DNA of 64,000 nt from Tardiphaga sp. 709 (GTDB lineage: Bacteria; Pseudomonadota; Alphaproteobacteria; Rhizobiales; Xanthobacteraceae). The notes beneath the pieces were generated by a model. That model was not told the origin of the DNA. It saw nothing but the letters and a program-made list of their open reading frames with translations, and ran no database searches. Shown here in pieces: positions 37,526 through 48,660 of the stretch. Position 1 is the stretch's first letter. Every line of letters starts with the position of its first letter. The stretch is taken from the NCBI RefSeq assembly GCF_032401055.1, contig NZ_CP135529.1:124001-188000 (forward strand). Direction: 5' to 3'. Both the position numbers and the translations under genes were made by a program.

Positions 37526-37798
37526 CTAATTCACCAGATCCGCATAGTCCGGATGCTGGCGCAGATAATCCACCACGAAAGAACAACCTGCGACAACCTT
37601 CAGCCCATCCGCACGGATCAACGCCAGCGCGCCCTTCACCAGTTCCGAGGCGATGCCGCGGCCGCGCAGGGCAGGCGGCGTTTCGGTGTGCGTGATGATG
37701 ACGCGATCGCCGGCCCGGCGATAATTCGCAAAGGCGACGGAGTCGCCGACATCCAGCTCGAAGCGATTGAGCGCCTTGTTATCGCGAACGCCGGTCAT
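37526..37798 (-). CDS. GNAT-family small N-acetyltransferase (copy 2 of a tandem pair)
   Basis: This 90-residue single-domain protein of the short GNAT type (COG2388-like) starts at the ATG at 37798 (MTGVRDNKALNRFELDVGD). The acetyl-CoA pyrophosphate-binding signature is HTETPPALRGRGIASELVKG, followed by IRADGLKVVAGCSFVVDYLRQHPDYADLV. It resembles the upstream gene across its whole length and overlaps it by four bases (37795-37798), so the two arose by tandem duplication and are translated together. Related proteins are annotated only as acetyltransferases; substrates are unknown. Confidence 0.85.
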   Translation of the reverse strand: MTGVRDNKALNRFELDVGDSVAFANYRRAGDRVIITHTETPPALRGRGIASELVKGALALIRADGLKVVAGCSFVVDYLRQHPDYADLVN

Positions 37799-38079
37799 GC
37801 CGCGTCTTTCAGCAAATCCTGATAGTCCGCATGCTTCGCGATATATGCCGCGATGAAGGGGCACTGCGCCACGACCTTCAATCCCTGTGCGCGGACGGCA
37901 TCGAGCGCGCCGCGGGCAAGCTGTGAGCCGATACCTCTGCCGCCCAATTCCTGCGGCACGACGGTGTGGACGAAGGTGATGGTATCGGACGTCCGGGTAT
38001 ATTCGGAAAAAGCGATATGGCCGTCGACGGCAAGTTCGAAACGGTGAAGCGAAGTATTGTTATAAACCGCGTTGCTCAT
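37795..38079 (-). CDS. GNAT-family small N-acetyltransferase (copy 1 of a tandem pair)
   Basis: This 94-residue short GNAT protein starts at the ATG at 38079 (MSNAVYNNTSLHRFELAVDG), where GGATGGA lies six bases upstream; an ATG two codons earlier is possible. The acetyl-CoA loop reads HTVVPQELGGRGIGSQLARG and the C-terminus VAQCPFIAAYIAKHADYQDLL. Aligned with the downstream copy, the same positions are kept in the RFEL start, the GRGI loop, the Cys before the last helix and the H-x-DY-x-DL ending. Confidence 0.86.
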   Translation of the reverse strand: MSNAVYNNTSLHRFELAVDGHIAFSEYTRTSDTITFVHTVVPQELGGRGIGSQLARGALDAVRAQGLKVVAQCPFIAAYIAKHADYQDLLKDAA

Positions 38080-38360
38080 TCTCATTCCATCCACAGGTGT
38101 CCGGGAGAAGGTAACAGTCATTTCCAAACGGGTGCAATGCAGCCGCCGCATGCTTCATCTGATAGGGGACCGTGTTGTCGCGCGGGGCTCTTTGCCGTCC
38201 TGCGCGCTGTGAAAAATGGCTTTGGCGTGGCCTTGCAAAGGCAAAGCGGGTTCCTACGTCAATTATGGACATACGCCCCGAAGCGGCCGGATCGGTCGTT
38301 TGACAGTTGGAGTGTCATGCCAACGGCCGCTGACGTATGCCTCTTTTGGAGGAGGTCACG

Positions 38361-38765
38361 ATGTCAGACTCTCGGTTTCTCGGTACGCATCGCACGTGGG
38401 AAGACTGGTTTGGCATGGCGCTTGGCGTCCTGATTGCGCTGTCGCCCTGGTTTCCTACGCAGAACGGTCATCAATATGCCGGGGGGATCCCCAGCGCCAT
38501 AATCATTAACACGGTGGCGGTCGGCGTCCTGGTATTTGGCCTTGCGCAGCTTGAGTATGTCGCGCTGCAACGCTGGGAGGAGGTGGCCGCGATCATTCTT
38601 GGTCTGTGGCTGATCGTCTCACCACTTTTCCTTGGTTATTCCGGCGACGGCATGCTCAGATTCATCCATACCTGCCTCGGCGGTCTCGTGGTGCTGCTGG
38701 CAGCACTACAGTTGTGGCAGGACTGGGATTTGAGTGATGGGGAAATGGCCCGGCACGGGCAGTGA
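38361..38765 (+). CDS. SPW-repeat membrane protein
   Basis: This 134-residue integral membrane protein has four predicted helices in two halves, each containing the SPW-type motif: VLIALSPWFP in the first half and WLIVSPLFLGYSG in the second. This internal duplication defines the SPW repeat family, whose function is not known. A strong GGAGGAGG ribosome site precedes the ATG at 38361. It stands alone between the GNAT pair and the HAD gene. Confidence 0.85.
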   Translation: MSDSRFLGTHRTWEDWFGMALGVLIALSPWFPTQNGHQYAGGIPSAIIINTVAVGVLVFGLAQLEYVALQRWEEVAAIILGLWLIVSPLFLGYSGDGMLRFIHTCLGGLVVLLAALQLWQDWDLSDGEMARHGQ

Positions 38766-38832
38766 CAACAGGCGATCCGGCCCGCCGGTCTTGTCATGAG
38801 GCCGGCGGGTCTCGTTTGTCTGTCGCCGGCCG

Positions 38833-39468
38833 TTAGCGTCTTGGCACAGCCAGCGCCGCGATCACCTCGTCGATCCGGGAAAACACATAATTCGGCGCGC
38901 GCGCTTCCAGGGCCGCTCCGCTGGTATAGCCCCACGTCACCGCGCCGAAATCGATCCCGGCCTCGCGCGCAGCGTCGATATCGCGGATCTCGTCGCCGAT
39001 GCTGATCGTGTCATCGACAGAGATGCCGGTGAGCTCAAGGATGCGCTGGAATTTGGCCGTCTTGCCGAACAGGCCGGCGCCGCAGGCGAAATAGGCGACG
39101 TGCTGATCGAGACCGCCGAGCACGGCACGGACGTTATCCTCGCTATCCGAACTGACGATGGCGATCGTTATGCCGCGCGCCTTCAATTCACAGAACATGC
39201 GATCGACGCCGGGAAACAGATTGATGCGATCGATCTGCTGCGCCTTGCGCTTGCGCATGTCGCGCGCGATCAGCGGGATCCGCCATTTGGCGACACCGAG
39301 TAGCCGGATCAGTTCGCCGGCACCGACGCTCCGCAGCTCATCGATGCGGTCGCGTTCGACGCGCTGAAACTTGTGCTTGTCGGCGACGGAATTGATGACG
39401 CTGAGGAACCACGAAAAGCTGTCGGACAGCGTGCCGTCCATATCGAAGATGGCGAGCTTATAGGGCAT
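38833..39468 (-). CDS. HAD-superfamily phosphatase (phosphoglycolate phosphatase-like)
   Basis: This 211-residue haloacid-dehalogenase hydrolase has motif I FDMDGTLSDSF (nucleophile Asp and acid/base Asp), motif II ITIAIVSSDS, and motif III/IV near KTAKFQRILELTGI and ISIGDEIRDIDAAREAG. The small helical cap between motifs I and II is of the subfamily IA type. The start is the ATG at 39468 (MPYKLAIFDMD); the Pro-rich upstream extension is unlikely. Substrates of such proteins cannot be predicted from sequence. Confidence 0.88.
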   Translation of the reverse strand: MPYKLAIFDMDGTLSDSFSWFLSVINSVADKHKFQRVERDRIDELRSVGAGELIRLLGVAKWRIPLIARDMRKRKAQQIDRINLFPGVDRMFCELKARGITIAIVSSDSEDNVRAVLGGLDQHVAYFACGAGLFGKTAKFQRILELTGISVDDTISIGDEIRDIDAAREAGIDFGAVTWGYTSGAALEARAPNYVFSRIDEVIAALAVPRR

Positions 39469-39690
39469 GGCTGGCGGGCGGGGAGGTGGCTGGGGTCCTG
39501 GCTGGGTGTTTGGCAATGTCGGTCACGGGCTGGTTCTCGTCTGAGTCGTGGCCGATATGCGACCCGTCTGAAGGATGATCCCATCAGACCCGCTTTTCAA
39601 CCCACATCCGCGCGGCGAAACGATGCACGAGCTGCACGCAAGCGTGCTAAGCCCGTCATTCCCGTTTCATATCACGCGCAGGAGGCCTTG

Positions 39691-39831
39691 ATGGCAGACG
39701 ATAGACCGAACCAGAAAGGCCCCAACACCAAGAAGAAGCAGAAGTGCAAGAATTGCGAGGGCAAGGGCCTGCTGAAGAAGGGCGAGAAGGTGGTGAAGTG
39801 CCAGAGGTGTCACGGGACGGGGCTGAGGTGA
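39691..39831 (+). CDS. Mini-protein with DnaJ-type CxxCxGxG zinc ribbon
   Basis: This is a 46-residue protein consisting of a basic N-terminus and two CxxCxGxG repeats (C19/C22 in KCKNCEGKGLL, C37/C40 in KCQRCHGTGL), which together make one zinc site like half of the DnaJ cysteine-rich domain. A GGAGG ribosome site precedes the ATG at 39691. Such stand-alone units occur in alphaproteobacteria. A chaperone or RNA-contact role would be a guess. Confidence 0.8.
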   Translation: MADDRPNQKGPNTKKKQKCKNCEGKGLLKKGEKVVKCQRCHGTGLR

Positions 39832-39887
39832 GGGGGCGTAGAGCCCGCATGAGAGCTGCAATATGTGGGAGACTGCCGCGTTGAATA

Positions 39888-39920
39888 GTCCCGGATCTTG
39901 CTTCGCTCATCCGGACTACG
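39888..39920. repeat. REP-like palindrome next to the DUF2971 gene
   Basis: CCGGAT (39891-39896) and ATCCGG (39909-39914) frame a CTTGCTTCGCTC loop, in the style of the common bacterial intergenic repeat reading CCCGGAT...ATCCGGACTACG. It lies about 15 bases from the 3' end of the DUF2971 gene and could mark the edge of acquired DNA. Confidence 0.5.
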
Positions 39921-39932
39921 CTTGCTAATTAT

Positions 39933-40913
39933 CTATCCAACCCTAAATGGAATTTTAGATGATTCTAAGCGAACGCCGTCGTAGTTGAGTTGTTCTAGAA
40001 GAGTTCTTCCAGCCAAGAGCGAAACGTCAGTTGCTCGACCGGGGCCAGACCAAAGAACAGTGATAGGAATTTTATCTGGAAGAGGCTTGCCTAGCCGATG
40101 CTCTTGATCCGAAGATGATGTGGATTGAGGAGCGCCCAACTTTAATTCGACGTAAGGCACAAGACCGGTCAGCTTAGGTAAAAATCTCACGTCCCATTTC
40201 GATTGAAGAATATGTATCAGTCGCCACTCTTGTTCCTCAGCAAAGGACGGATTCTTCATAATCGGAGCTGCGGCTGTTGCTAGCCACAAAAGCGTATGAG
40301 CCCACCGCTTCCTATGGTCTTCTTCATCTTCGATATGGTTCGTTGCAATTTTCGGGTATTCGGCGAGCGCCCAGTCAAGAAATTCAGACACCCATTGGGC
40401 CTGCTCATTCGGATCGTAAATCGCAGGTGAGATGAAGAAGTATCCATCATTTGATCGAGCGTTCAACTGAGCCGCATCAAATCCGATACAAAACCCACCC
40501 TCGCCGCGACCATAGGCGCGCCATTGGTTCAAACTATTTTCGGCTGACGAGAAGCAAGTCACAAAGTATGGCGCAGAATTCTGTGGCAGTGTTAGCGCTA
40601 CTGGCTCTTCGATCTCGTCAAGGAGTTTTATTTGCAGCACGCTAAGTGGGCGTGTTCTTGCTGCGCGAATACTATCGGTCAATAGCGAGATCGCATGCAG
40701 ATACTCGCTTGCATCATTCATGAAGGCGATGTGTGTTGCCCGCAACGAACCGCTTTCCACAATTCCCTTGAGTCCAGCAGCGTCTGTATAGTGATAGAAG
40801 GTTTTTGGCAGTGGCGTCTTTTGAAGAATGGCTTTAATTGATTTCCAGACTTTTTCCGAGATTGCGCTAGCCTCATCGGCAGCAACCGGTTGCTGCGGAA
40901 GAAAGTCAAACAT
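39933..40913 (-). CDS. DUF2971-family protein (accessory gene behind uvrA)
   Basis: This 326-residue protein shows the DUF2971 layout: KTFYHYTDAAGLKGIVESG near residue 35, LRATHIAFMNDASEY, then YFVTCFSSAENSLNQWRAYG and GGFCIGFDA, with a late EEQEWRLI. The function of the family is unknown; members often appear in variable, defence-rich regions. The gene is clearly more AT-rich than its neighbours, pointing to acquisition. The ATG at 40913 has GGAG eight bases upstream, preferred over a TTG four codons earlier. It follows uvrA by about 50 bases on the same strand with no terminator between, so LexA-controlled readthrough is possible. Confidence 0.82.
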   Translation of the reverse strand: MFDFLPQQPVAADEASAISEKVWKSIKAILQKTPLPKTFYHYTDAAGLKGIVESGSLRATHIAFMNDASEYLHAISLLTDSIRAARTRPLSVLQIKLLDEIEEPVALTLPQNSAPYFVTCFSSAENSLNQWRAYGRGEGGFCIGFDAAQLNARSNDGYFFISPAIYDPNEQAQWVSEFLDWALAEYPKIATNHIEDEEDHRKRWAHTLLWLATAAAPIMKNPSFAEEQEWRLIHILQSKWDVRFLPKLTGLVPYVELKLGAPQSTSSSDQEHRLGKPLPDKIPITVLWSGPGRATDVSLLAGRTLLEQLNYDGVRLESSKIPFRVG

Positions 40914-40964
40914 TGAATTCTCCAAATATATGACGGCAATATTCAGCGGCGACTGCAGTCAATT

Positions 40965-43952
<2,988 letters not shown>

Positions 43953-44039
43953 AACAGGCAATTCCCCAGCGCGCGAGGCGCGCTCATCCAGGCGCGCACC
44001 GCCGGCCGGGCCGGGATCAACGCCGATTGATTGTCATCG

Positions 44040-44054
44040 GAACATAGGAAGAAC
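44040..44054 (-). promoter_or_regulatory. LexA (SOS) box upstream of uvrA
   Basis: The plus strand reads GAACATAGGAAGAAC, exactly the GAAC-N7-GAAC direct repeat bound by LexA in alphaproteobacteria; on the uvrA strand it is GTTC-N7-GTTC. It lies 88 bases before the uvrA start. A second perfect match in the window stands before ssb, the other SOS gene here. Confidence 0.85.
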
Positions 44055-44221
44055 GAGGACGGATTTCCAGTGCTCCGCAGCAACGATCAACGGTTTGTTG
44101 GCGGAGGGGTTGCGAGGCAAGGCTGCAAATCGAACGGCCTGCGCAGGACAGGTCTTCCGGTATCGGGCTCATGCAGCGAACTGCCAATCGGGATCGCGTT
44201 AAGTCTGAGCGAGGTGCCAGC

Positions 44222-44246
44222 AAAAAGCCCGGCGCGTGGCCGGGCT
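44222..44246 (-). terminator. Rho-independent terminator of the first porin gene
   Basis: On the minus strand AGCCCGGC and GCCGGGCT form an 8-bp stem with a 5-base loop followed by a run of T, about 35 bases after the stop of the porin gene at 44282-45040. The rest of the gap between that porin and uvrA (43953-44281) holds only the LexA box. Confidence 0.88.
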
Positions 44247-44281
44247 AAGTTTGCGGGAATGAGGGAAGGTGGTCGCAGTTC

Positions 44282-45040
44282 TCAGTATTTCGCGATAACG
44301 GGACCGCCCCACTTGTAGTTGATGCGCGCGGTGATCACGTCGACGTCCTGGCTGATGCGATCGATGCGCGAAGTCACAGGAAGTGTCACAGCGGTGAAGC
44401 TGTTGCTGCTGGTCTCCATGAACAGATGGTCGTATTCGACCGCGAAGGACCAGTTTGGCGTGAAGCCATATTCCAGGCCGACGCCGACCGTGCCGCCCCA
44501 GCGGGTTTCGCTGGCGTTGTCGAACACGACATTGCCGGGGACGGTGTAGCCCCGATATTTGTCGCTGGTCACGGCGGCGCCGCCCTTCACGTAAAGAAGG
44601 GTGTTGTTCCAGGCGTAACCGATCTGGCCAGTGAACAGACCGAAGGCTTCGATCTTGGACCGGTTGCCAGTCGTACCGAGTGCGAGCTGGCTGACATTCG
44701 AGCCCTTGAAGTCTGCCCAGTTGCCTTGTGCTTCCAGGCCGAACACCCACGCAGCGCTCTGCCAGCGATAGCCGATCTGGCCGCCTGCCGTGCCGCCGCT
44801 TGCGTCATGGCAGCCTTCGTTGAAGGCCAGCGCGACACCGAGAACCTGGGTCGTGTCCCAGCATTTGCGGCTCGTTCCCCAACCGCCGTTGCCGCCGATA
44901 TAGAAGCCGGTCCAGTCATAGACGGCGGCAATGATCGGAGGCGCCTTGGTGTAGGGCCGTGCTGCGAGATCGGCCGCAGAAGCGGACGTTGCCGAGCCGA
45001 GAACAGCGAGGGCGGCGGATGCGAGCAGAATTTTCTTCAT
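44282..45040 (-). CDS. Outer-membrane beta-barrel protein (Omp25/Omp31 family), copy A
   Basis: This 252-residue small porin-like protein has a Sec signal (KKILLASAALAVLGSATSASA). It continues ADLAARPYTKAPP and the conserved entry strand YDWTGFYIGGNGGWG. Alternating beta-strand patterns typical of 8-stranded barrels follow (GGTVGVGLEYGFTPNWSFAVEYDHLFM), with the terminal aromatic strand INYKWGGPVIAKY. The alphaproteobacterial Omp25/Omp31 group includes abundant surface proteins of rhizobia and Brucella. It is a paralogue of the gene 250 bases upstream on the same strand, but each has its own terminator. Confidence 0.9.
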   Translation of the reverse strand: MKKILLASAALAVLGSATSASAADLAARPYTKAPPIIAAVYDWTGFYIGGNGGWGTSRKCWDTTQVLGVALAFNEGCHDASGGTAGGQIGYRWQSAAWVFGLEAQGNWADFKGSNVSQLALGTTGNRSKIEAFGLFTGQIGYAWNNTLLYVKGGAAVTSDKYRGYTVPGNVVFDNASETRWGGTVGVGLEYGFTPNWSFAVEYDHLFMETSSNSFTAVTLPVTSRIDRISQDVDVITARINYKWGGPVIAKY

Positions 45041-45229
45041 GGCATGGCTCCCCTTGTGAGTGTTTCAACTCTAGCGCGATTCAGGCGATGAGGCTGTGCC
45101 TTCCTTGCAACGGAGAAAAACAAACGTAATGGTTGCGTGAAAAATCACGCGTTACAGTCGTGGGTAGTATTCGACCGCAGGCGATGGGCGAGCTCTTATC
45201 TCTCCGGAATCCGGGCTTCCAGCCAAACG

Positions 45230-45257
45230 AAAAAGGCCGGCGTTTCCGCCGACCTTT
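45230..45257 (-). terminator. Rho-independent terminator of the second porin gene
   Basis: On the minus strand AAAGGTCGGCG and CGCCGGCCTTT pair, with a single mismatch, over a GAAA loop. T residues follow. It starts about 33 bases after the stop of the porin gene at 45291-46022. Confidence 0.85.
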
Positions 45258-45290
45258 CCGTAGTCACGAGCCTGATATCAGGCGCGAAGC

Positions 45291-46022
45291 TCAGTACTTC
45301 GCGACGACCGGGCCACCCCAGTTGAAGCGGTAGTTCAGGCCAGCCTTGACGGTGTGCTCGTCGTTGCGGGACGACAGGCCAATGATGCCAACCGGCGACG
45401 GAGCAGCGAAAGTGGTCTTGCCGAAGTCATAGTACTGGTACTCGACCTTGCCCGACCAGTTCTGGGTGAACAGGTATTCGAGGCCGGCGCCGACGGTGTA
45501 ACCGTCATGCTTGGTGCCAGCTGCGAAGGCAACCGGAACTGCGCCAACAGTCGTGACCAGTGATTCGCTGTAGTCGGAGTAAGCGTAGCCGCCCTTCACG
45601 TAGAGCAGTGCCGGACCCCAAGTGTAACCGATGCGACCGGTGACCGAGGCGAGGCCCTTCTGGTTCAGGTTGTAGGTGACGCCAGCCGGAACGAAAGCGA
45701 CGTTGGTGTTGTTCGAACCAACCCAGCTGTACTGACCTTCGATGCCGAACACCCAGTTCGGAGCGAACTGGTAGTCATAGCCGATCTGCACACCGCCGAG
45801 GAAACGACCATCCGAATTGTCGGTGGTGCCGCCGAAGCCGTTCGAACCGTTGAACGCGCCGCCGACGTGACCGCCGATGTAGAAGCCGGTCCAGTTGTAG
45901 ATCGGGGCAGGAACGTAGGCCGGAGCCTTGGTGTAGGGACGAGCAGCCAGGTCAGCGGCCATTGCCGGAACCGAAGCGCCCAGAGCGATCAGAGCAACCG
46001 TGCCCAACAGAAAGTTCTTCAT
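45291..46022 (-). CDS. Outer-membrane beta-barrel protein (Omp25/Omp31 family), copy B
   Basis: This 243-residue paralogue of copy A has the signal NFLLGTVALIALGASVPAMA, then ADLAARPYTKAPAYVPAP, the entry strand YNWTGFYIGGHVGG, barrel strands including AGLEYLFTQNWSGKVEYQYYDFG, and the ending LNYRFNWGGPVVAKY. The start is the ATG at 46022; the longer open frame has no support. Paired tandem copies of this family are common in Bradyrhizobiaceae and may be expressed under different conditions. The 465-base gap upstream provides its promoter and also the LexA box that belongs to ssb. Confidence 0.9.
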   Translation of the reverse strand: MKNFLLGTVALIALGASVPAMAADLAARPYTKAPAYVPAPIYNWTGFYIGGHVGGAFNGSNGFGGTTDNSDGRFLGGVQIGYDYQFAPNWVFGIEGQYSWVGSNNTNVAFVPAGVTYNLNQKGLASVTGRIGYTWGPALLYVKGGYAYSDYSESLVTTVGAVPVAFAAGTKHDGYTVGAGLEYLFTQNWSGKVEYQYYDFGKTTFAAPSPVGIIGLSSRNDEHTVKAGLNYRFNWGGPVVAKY

Positions 46023-46487
46023 TTGAATTCTCCCCAAAATTGCTTCGCGTCGGCGAAGCCTCGTGTCCCGGCGCAAGCGCCAAATGCAATTCAGTGATCG
46101 AAATATACGCAAGTCTGCCAAAAAGTCCGTCACCCAAATAGCACACTCGTCTTCGATGTTTGGCCGTTTCTAAGTTAATGAAAGGTATATGAATTTTGGC
46201 GGGGCGCGGTTCCCTTCGGGTTCCACTATTGCTCGACTCAGACGCGACAGCGACGACTCGGTACTTCGTTGTCGCCCAACAGTTCGCCAAGGGATGTCCT
46301 TGAGAACAAAAATGGAACATGTTATATGGGAGGACGATCATATAAGAGATCGTGGATAACCCGGTCGCGGGGGCCTGCGCGGGAGCGCGGACCGTATAGG
46401 GTCCCATCATCAGCGGCGTTTGCGCGCGGGCCAGGGCCTGCGCCGGCGCCCAATCAGCAAATTCAGGTTCGAGCGTAGGAGAGTGGC
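46023..46487. other. Divergent regulatory region between the porin and ssb
   Basis: No gene is seen in these 465 bases. The left part is AT-rich (AAAGGTATATGAATTTTGG and nearby) and likely carries the strong porin promoter. The middle has the LexA box at 46304-46318, and the right part leads to ssb. The long leader of ssb after the box (170 bases) may contain its main promoter. Confidence 0.55.
46304..46318 (+). promoter_or_regulatory. LexA (SOS) box upstream of ssb
   Basis: GAACAAAAATGGAAC is a perfect GAAC-N7-GAAC site. It is 170 bases upstream of the ssb start and about 280 bases upstream of the divergent porin gene. In E. coli, uvrA and ssb share a divergent SOS region; here porin genes lie between them, yet each has retained its own box. 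Confidence 0.85.
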
Positions 46488-46994
46488 ATGGCGGGTAGCG
46501 TCAACAAGGTGATTTTGGTCGGCAATCTCGGCAAGGATCCCGAGGTTCGCCGGATGCAGAACGGCAATCCGGTCGTCAACCTGACCGTCGCGACGTCGGA
46601 GACGTGGCGCGACAAGGGCACCGGCGAGCGCAAGGAGAAGACCGAGTGGCATCGCGTCGTGATCTTCAGCGAAGGTCTCGCCAAGGTGGCCGAGCAGTAT
46701 CTCAAGAAGGGTGCCAAGGTTTACATCGAAGGCGCGCTGCAGACCCGCAAATGGACTGATCCGCAGGGTGTCGAGAAATACTCCACCGAGATCGTGTTGC
46801 AGGGCTTCAATTCGACGCTGACCATGCTTGATGGCAAAGGCGGCGGCGCGGGTGGTGGCGGCGGTTACGGCGGCGATGACATGGGCGACAGCTTCGGCGG
46901 CGGCCAGTCGAGCGCTCCGCCGCAGCGCCGTGTTGCGGCACCGGCCGGCGGTGGCGGCCGCGGCAGCGACATGGATGACGACATCCCATTCTGA
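46488..46994 (+). CDS. ssb: Single-stranded DNA-binding protein
   Basis: This 168-residue SSB has an N-terminal OB fold (residues 1-110, [20 protein letters not shown] and [22 protein letters not shown]), a Gly-rich flexible linker, and the acidic tip DDDIPF that recruits partner proteins. It protects single strands in replication, repair and recombination. A LexA box upstream predicts SOS control. A hairpin terminator follows at 47104-47131. Length and motifs are normal. Confidence 0.97.
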   Translation: MAGSVNKVILVGNLGKDPEVRRMQNGNPVVNLTVATSETWRDKGTGERKEKTEWHRVVIFSEGLAKVAEQYLKKGAKVYIEGALQTRKWTDPQGVEKYSTEIVLQGFNSTLTMLDGKGGGAGGGGGYGGDDMGDSFGGGQSSAPPQRRVAAPAGGGGRGSDMDDDIPF

Positions 46995-47103
46995 GGGTTG
47001 GTTGAGGCGGTGTGTAAATTGCAAAGCGGTTTCATTGAAATTTCAATGGTTTAGCTGTTTGCGCACTTCCTGATCGCCGACGAGAATCGAATCAGATTCT
47101 GTG

Positions 47104-47131
47104 GAGCCCGCTTGTGTAAACAAGGGGGCTC
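47104..47131 (+). terminator. Terminator downstream of ssb
   Basis: GAGCCC-G-CTTGT and ACAAG-GG-GGGCTC pair around a short loop with a small bulge, followed by TTTCG. It lies about 110 bases past the ssb stop and immediately before the integrase-like remnant, so it also marks the left border of the accessory islet. Confidence 0.65.
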
Positions 47132-47137
47132 TTTCGA

Positions 47138-47509
47138 TTGATAAATCAACGCATTGCCAGCCGATTTCGCGTAAAGCCCGTTGTAATGGAGGGCGGCGAG
47201 AGGTTTGGGCTTCTCTTGGACAGGGAGAGCGGGCTGCCGGACCCTTGGGCTACTCGCTACAGCGCCGTATTCCTCAGGAGCAAAGCCGGATCGATCAACA
47301 CGATGTTGAAGGCGCTTCGCTCGATCGCGGCGACCGAAGAGTGGGCCGCATTGCGCGGGGTCAGCCTGATCGAGCGGCTGGAGACCGGCGATCTACTGAC
47401 GCAGGAGGAAACCGTCGATCTCGTGAACTCGCTTCGTCTTGCACGCTCACCTGCCGTGGGAGGGCATGAGGCGTCGGTGACGCGAGAGGTGGTGGCTCCG
47501 AATAGCTGA
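47138..47509 (+). pseudogene. N-terminal remnant of a tyrosine-type integrase (tentative)
   Basis: The 123-residue product reads GGERFGLLLDRESGLPDPWA, TRYSAVFLRSKAGSINTMLK and LIERLETGDLLTQEETVDLV. To me this resembles the N-terminal (arm/core-binding) part of site-specific recombinases annotated in Bradyrhizobium and Rhodopseudomonas. No catalytic domain (R-H-R-Y) follows; the frame degenerates after LRLARSP (about 47455) and stops at 47509. There it runs head-on into a truncated P-loop gene on the other strand. I interpret it as the stub of an integrase that brought the islet. The similarity is from memory and needs a search. Confidence 0.45.
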
Positions 47510-47612
47510 GCACAACATTCGCGTGATGGCCGCGCTCGTTGAGCCGCTTGCACAGCGCGTGGGCGAGGGTGGTCTTTCCTGCGGCTGCCGGGCCAAAGAA
47601 CTCGATGATCAT
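47490..47612 (-). pseudogene. Truncated P-loop kinase-like gene
   Basis: From the ATG at 47612 the minus strand encodes IIEFFGPAAAGKTTLAHALC and about 20 further sensible residues, then Ser/Pro/Arg-rich nonsense read from the reverse of the integrase remnant. The first 35-40 residues closely parallel the intact gene at 48661-49485 (MIIELFGPPGAGKTTLLRGLC), including the Walker A GPxxAGKT. Only the N-terminal piece remains, cut near 47490-47500. It follows the methyltransferase gene by 11 bases on the same strand, so the two probably were an operon before the deletion. Confidence 0.6.
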
Positions 47613-47623
47613 GCTCCCGAACC

Positions 47624-48421
47624 TCAAGAGGTTGTTGGTGCCTGCACGATTCGCCGAGGGTCCTGCACCTGAGGAAACAGGCGTTCCCGCTTTCGCGCCG
47701 CGACAATAAAACTCTCCGCCAATAATCCCGGCACCTTGAGCCTCCGGCACGCCTTTTCGAATGGCTCGATCAGCGCCTCGCAGAGATGTGGAAACAACCG
47801 GCCCGGTCGCGGGAGATAGCCGTAATACGTGCTCTCCACGACCTCAAATCCCTCATCCGACAGCAGGCTTGAAAATTGATACAAAGTCAGGGTGTTTCGA
47901 GGTCTGCTCGGATATGCCCAGTTCAGCACACGACTGAACGACCCGATGGGTGACGTTGCATTGAGCTGGATATTGCACACCAATACGCCGTCGTTGCGAA
48001 GATGCCGATAGATCGCCCGCAATGCGTCGCGCCTAAGCGTGTCTTCTGCATTCAAGAAGAACCGAAATGCGGTGGCAACGTCAAATGTCTGTTCGAGAGG
48101 AACCTTGGTGACATCGACGCATAGCAGCGTCACGTTGTCTGGCACCGAAGCTGCCGAAAGCATCGCTTCTGACACATCGACCCCGACAACCGAGCCGAAC
48201 AACCGAGCGGCGACCTTCGCAATGCGTCCGGTTCCGCAGGCGAAGTCGAGGCTTGTTCGCTGTGGCCCTCCGAGCCGGCGCAGAATGCTTTCGAGCAAGG
48301 GCTGTTCGACGTCCCGCCACAATGCCGCGCAATGGCCCACCTCAAAGGTGCTGACGTAGTCGGCAACGACATCAACCGACTGGTGGCTCGCGCGATAGCT
48401 GAACGTGTCTCCGTTGAGCAT
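47624..48421 (-). CDS. Class I SAM-dependent methyltransferase
   Basis: This 265-residue enzyme has a standard class I fold. Motif I is SLDFACGTGRIAKVAARL, the acidic end of strand 2 is VVGVDVSEAML, motif II is near LEQTFDVATAFRFFLN, and post-motif regions read LRNDGVLVCNIQLN. The DVATAFRFFLNAED string resembles enzymes acting on small molecules or glycan/lipid precursors, but no substrate can be assigned. The start is the ATG at 48421, divergent from the intact kinase-like gene. GC is lower than in core genes around it, consistent with an acquired islet. Confidence 0.8.
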   Translation of the reverse strand: MLNGDTFSYRASHQSVDVVADYVSTFEVGHCAALWRDVEQPLLESILRRLGGPQRTSLDFACGTGRIAKVAARLFGSVVGVDVSEAMLSAASVPDNVTLLCVDVTKVPLEQTFDVATAFRFFLNAEDTLRRDALRAIYRHLRNDGVLVCNIQLNATSPIGSFSRVLNWAYPSRPRNTLTLYQFSSLLSDEGFEVVESTYYGYLPRPGRLFPHLCEALIEPFEKACRRLKVPGLLAESFIVAARKRERLFPQVQDPRRIVQAPTTS

Positions 48422-48501
48422 AAGGATATGTCCCTCGAGTCCGCCGACGCTAACCTCGATGTCGGGACGACGTCTTCATGCATTCGCACGATGCCGGAAC
48501 G

Positions 48502-48516
48502 GAGCGATGATCGCTC
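48502..48516. promoter_or_regulatory. Palindrome in the divergent methyltransferase/kinase promoter gap
   Basis: GAGCGATGATCGCTC has 7-bp arms around one central base. It lies in the 239-base gap (48422-48660) between two divergent islet genes, a suitable place for an operator shared by both. No known regulator motif is recognised. Confidence 0.3.
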
Positions 48517-48660
48517 GGGAAGGCCAACGAGGCCTGGCCGTTCGGAGGGGTCCGCGGATCCGAACAGTCATTCAAATGAACGTTGGTGTGGTTTGTAATC
48601 CGGCTAAGCTCTGACCTGCAGGTAAATGGCAGCTTGTTCCGAGGCGCTGAGCATTCCACC

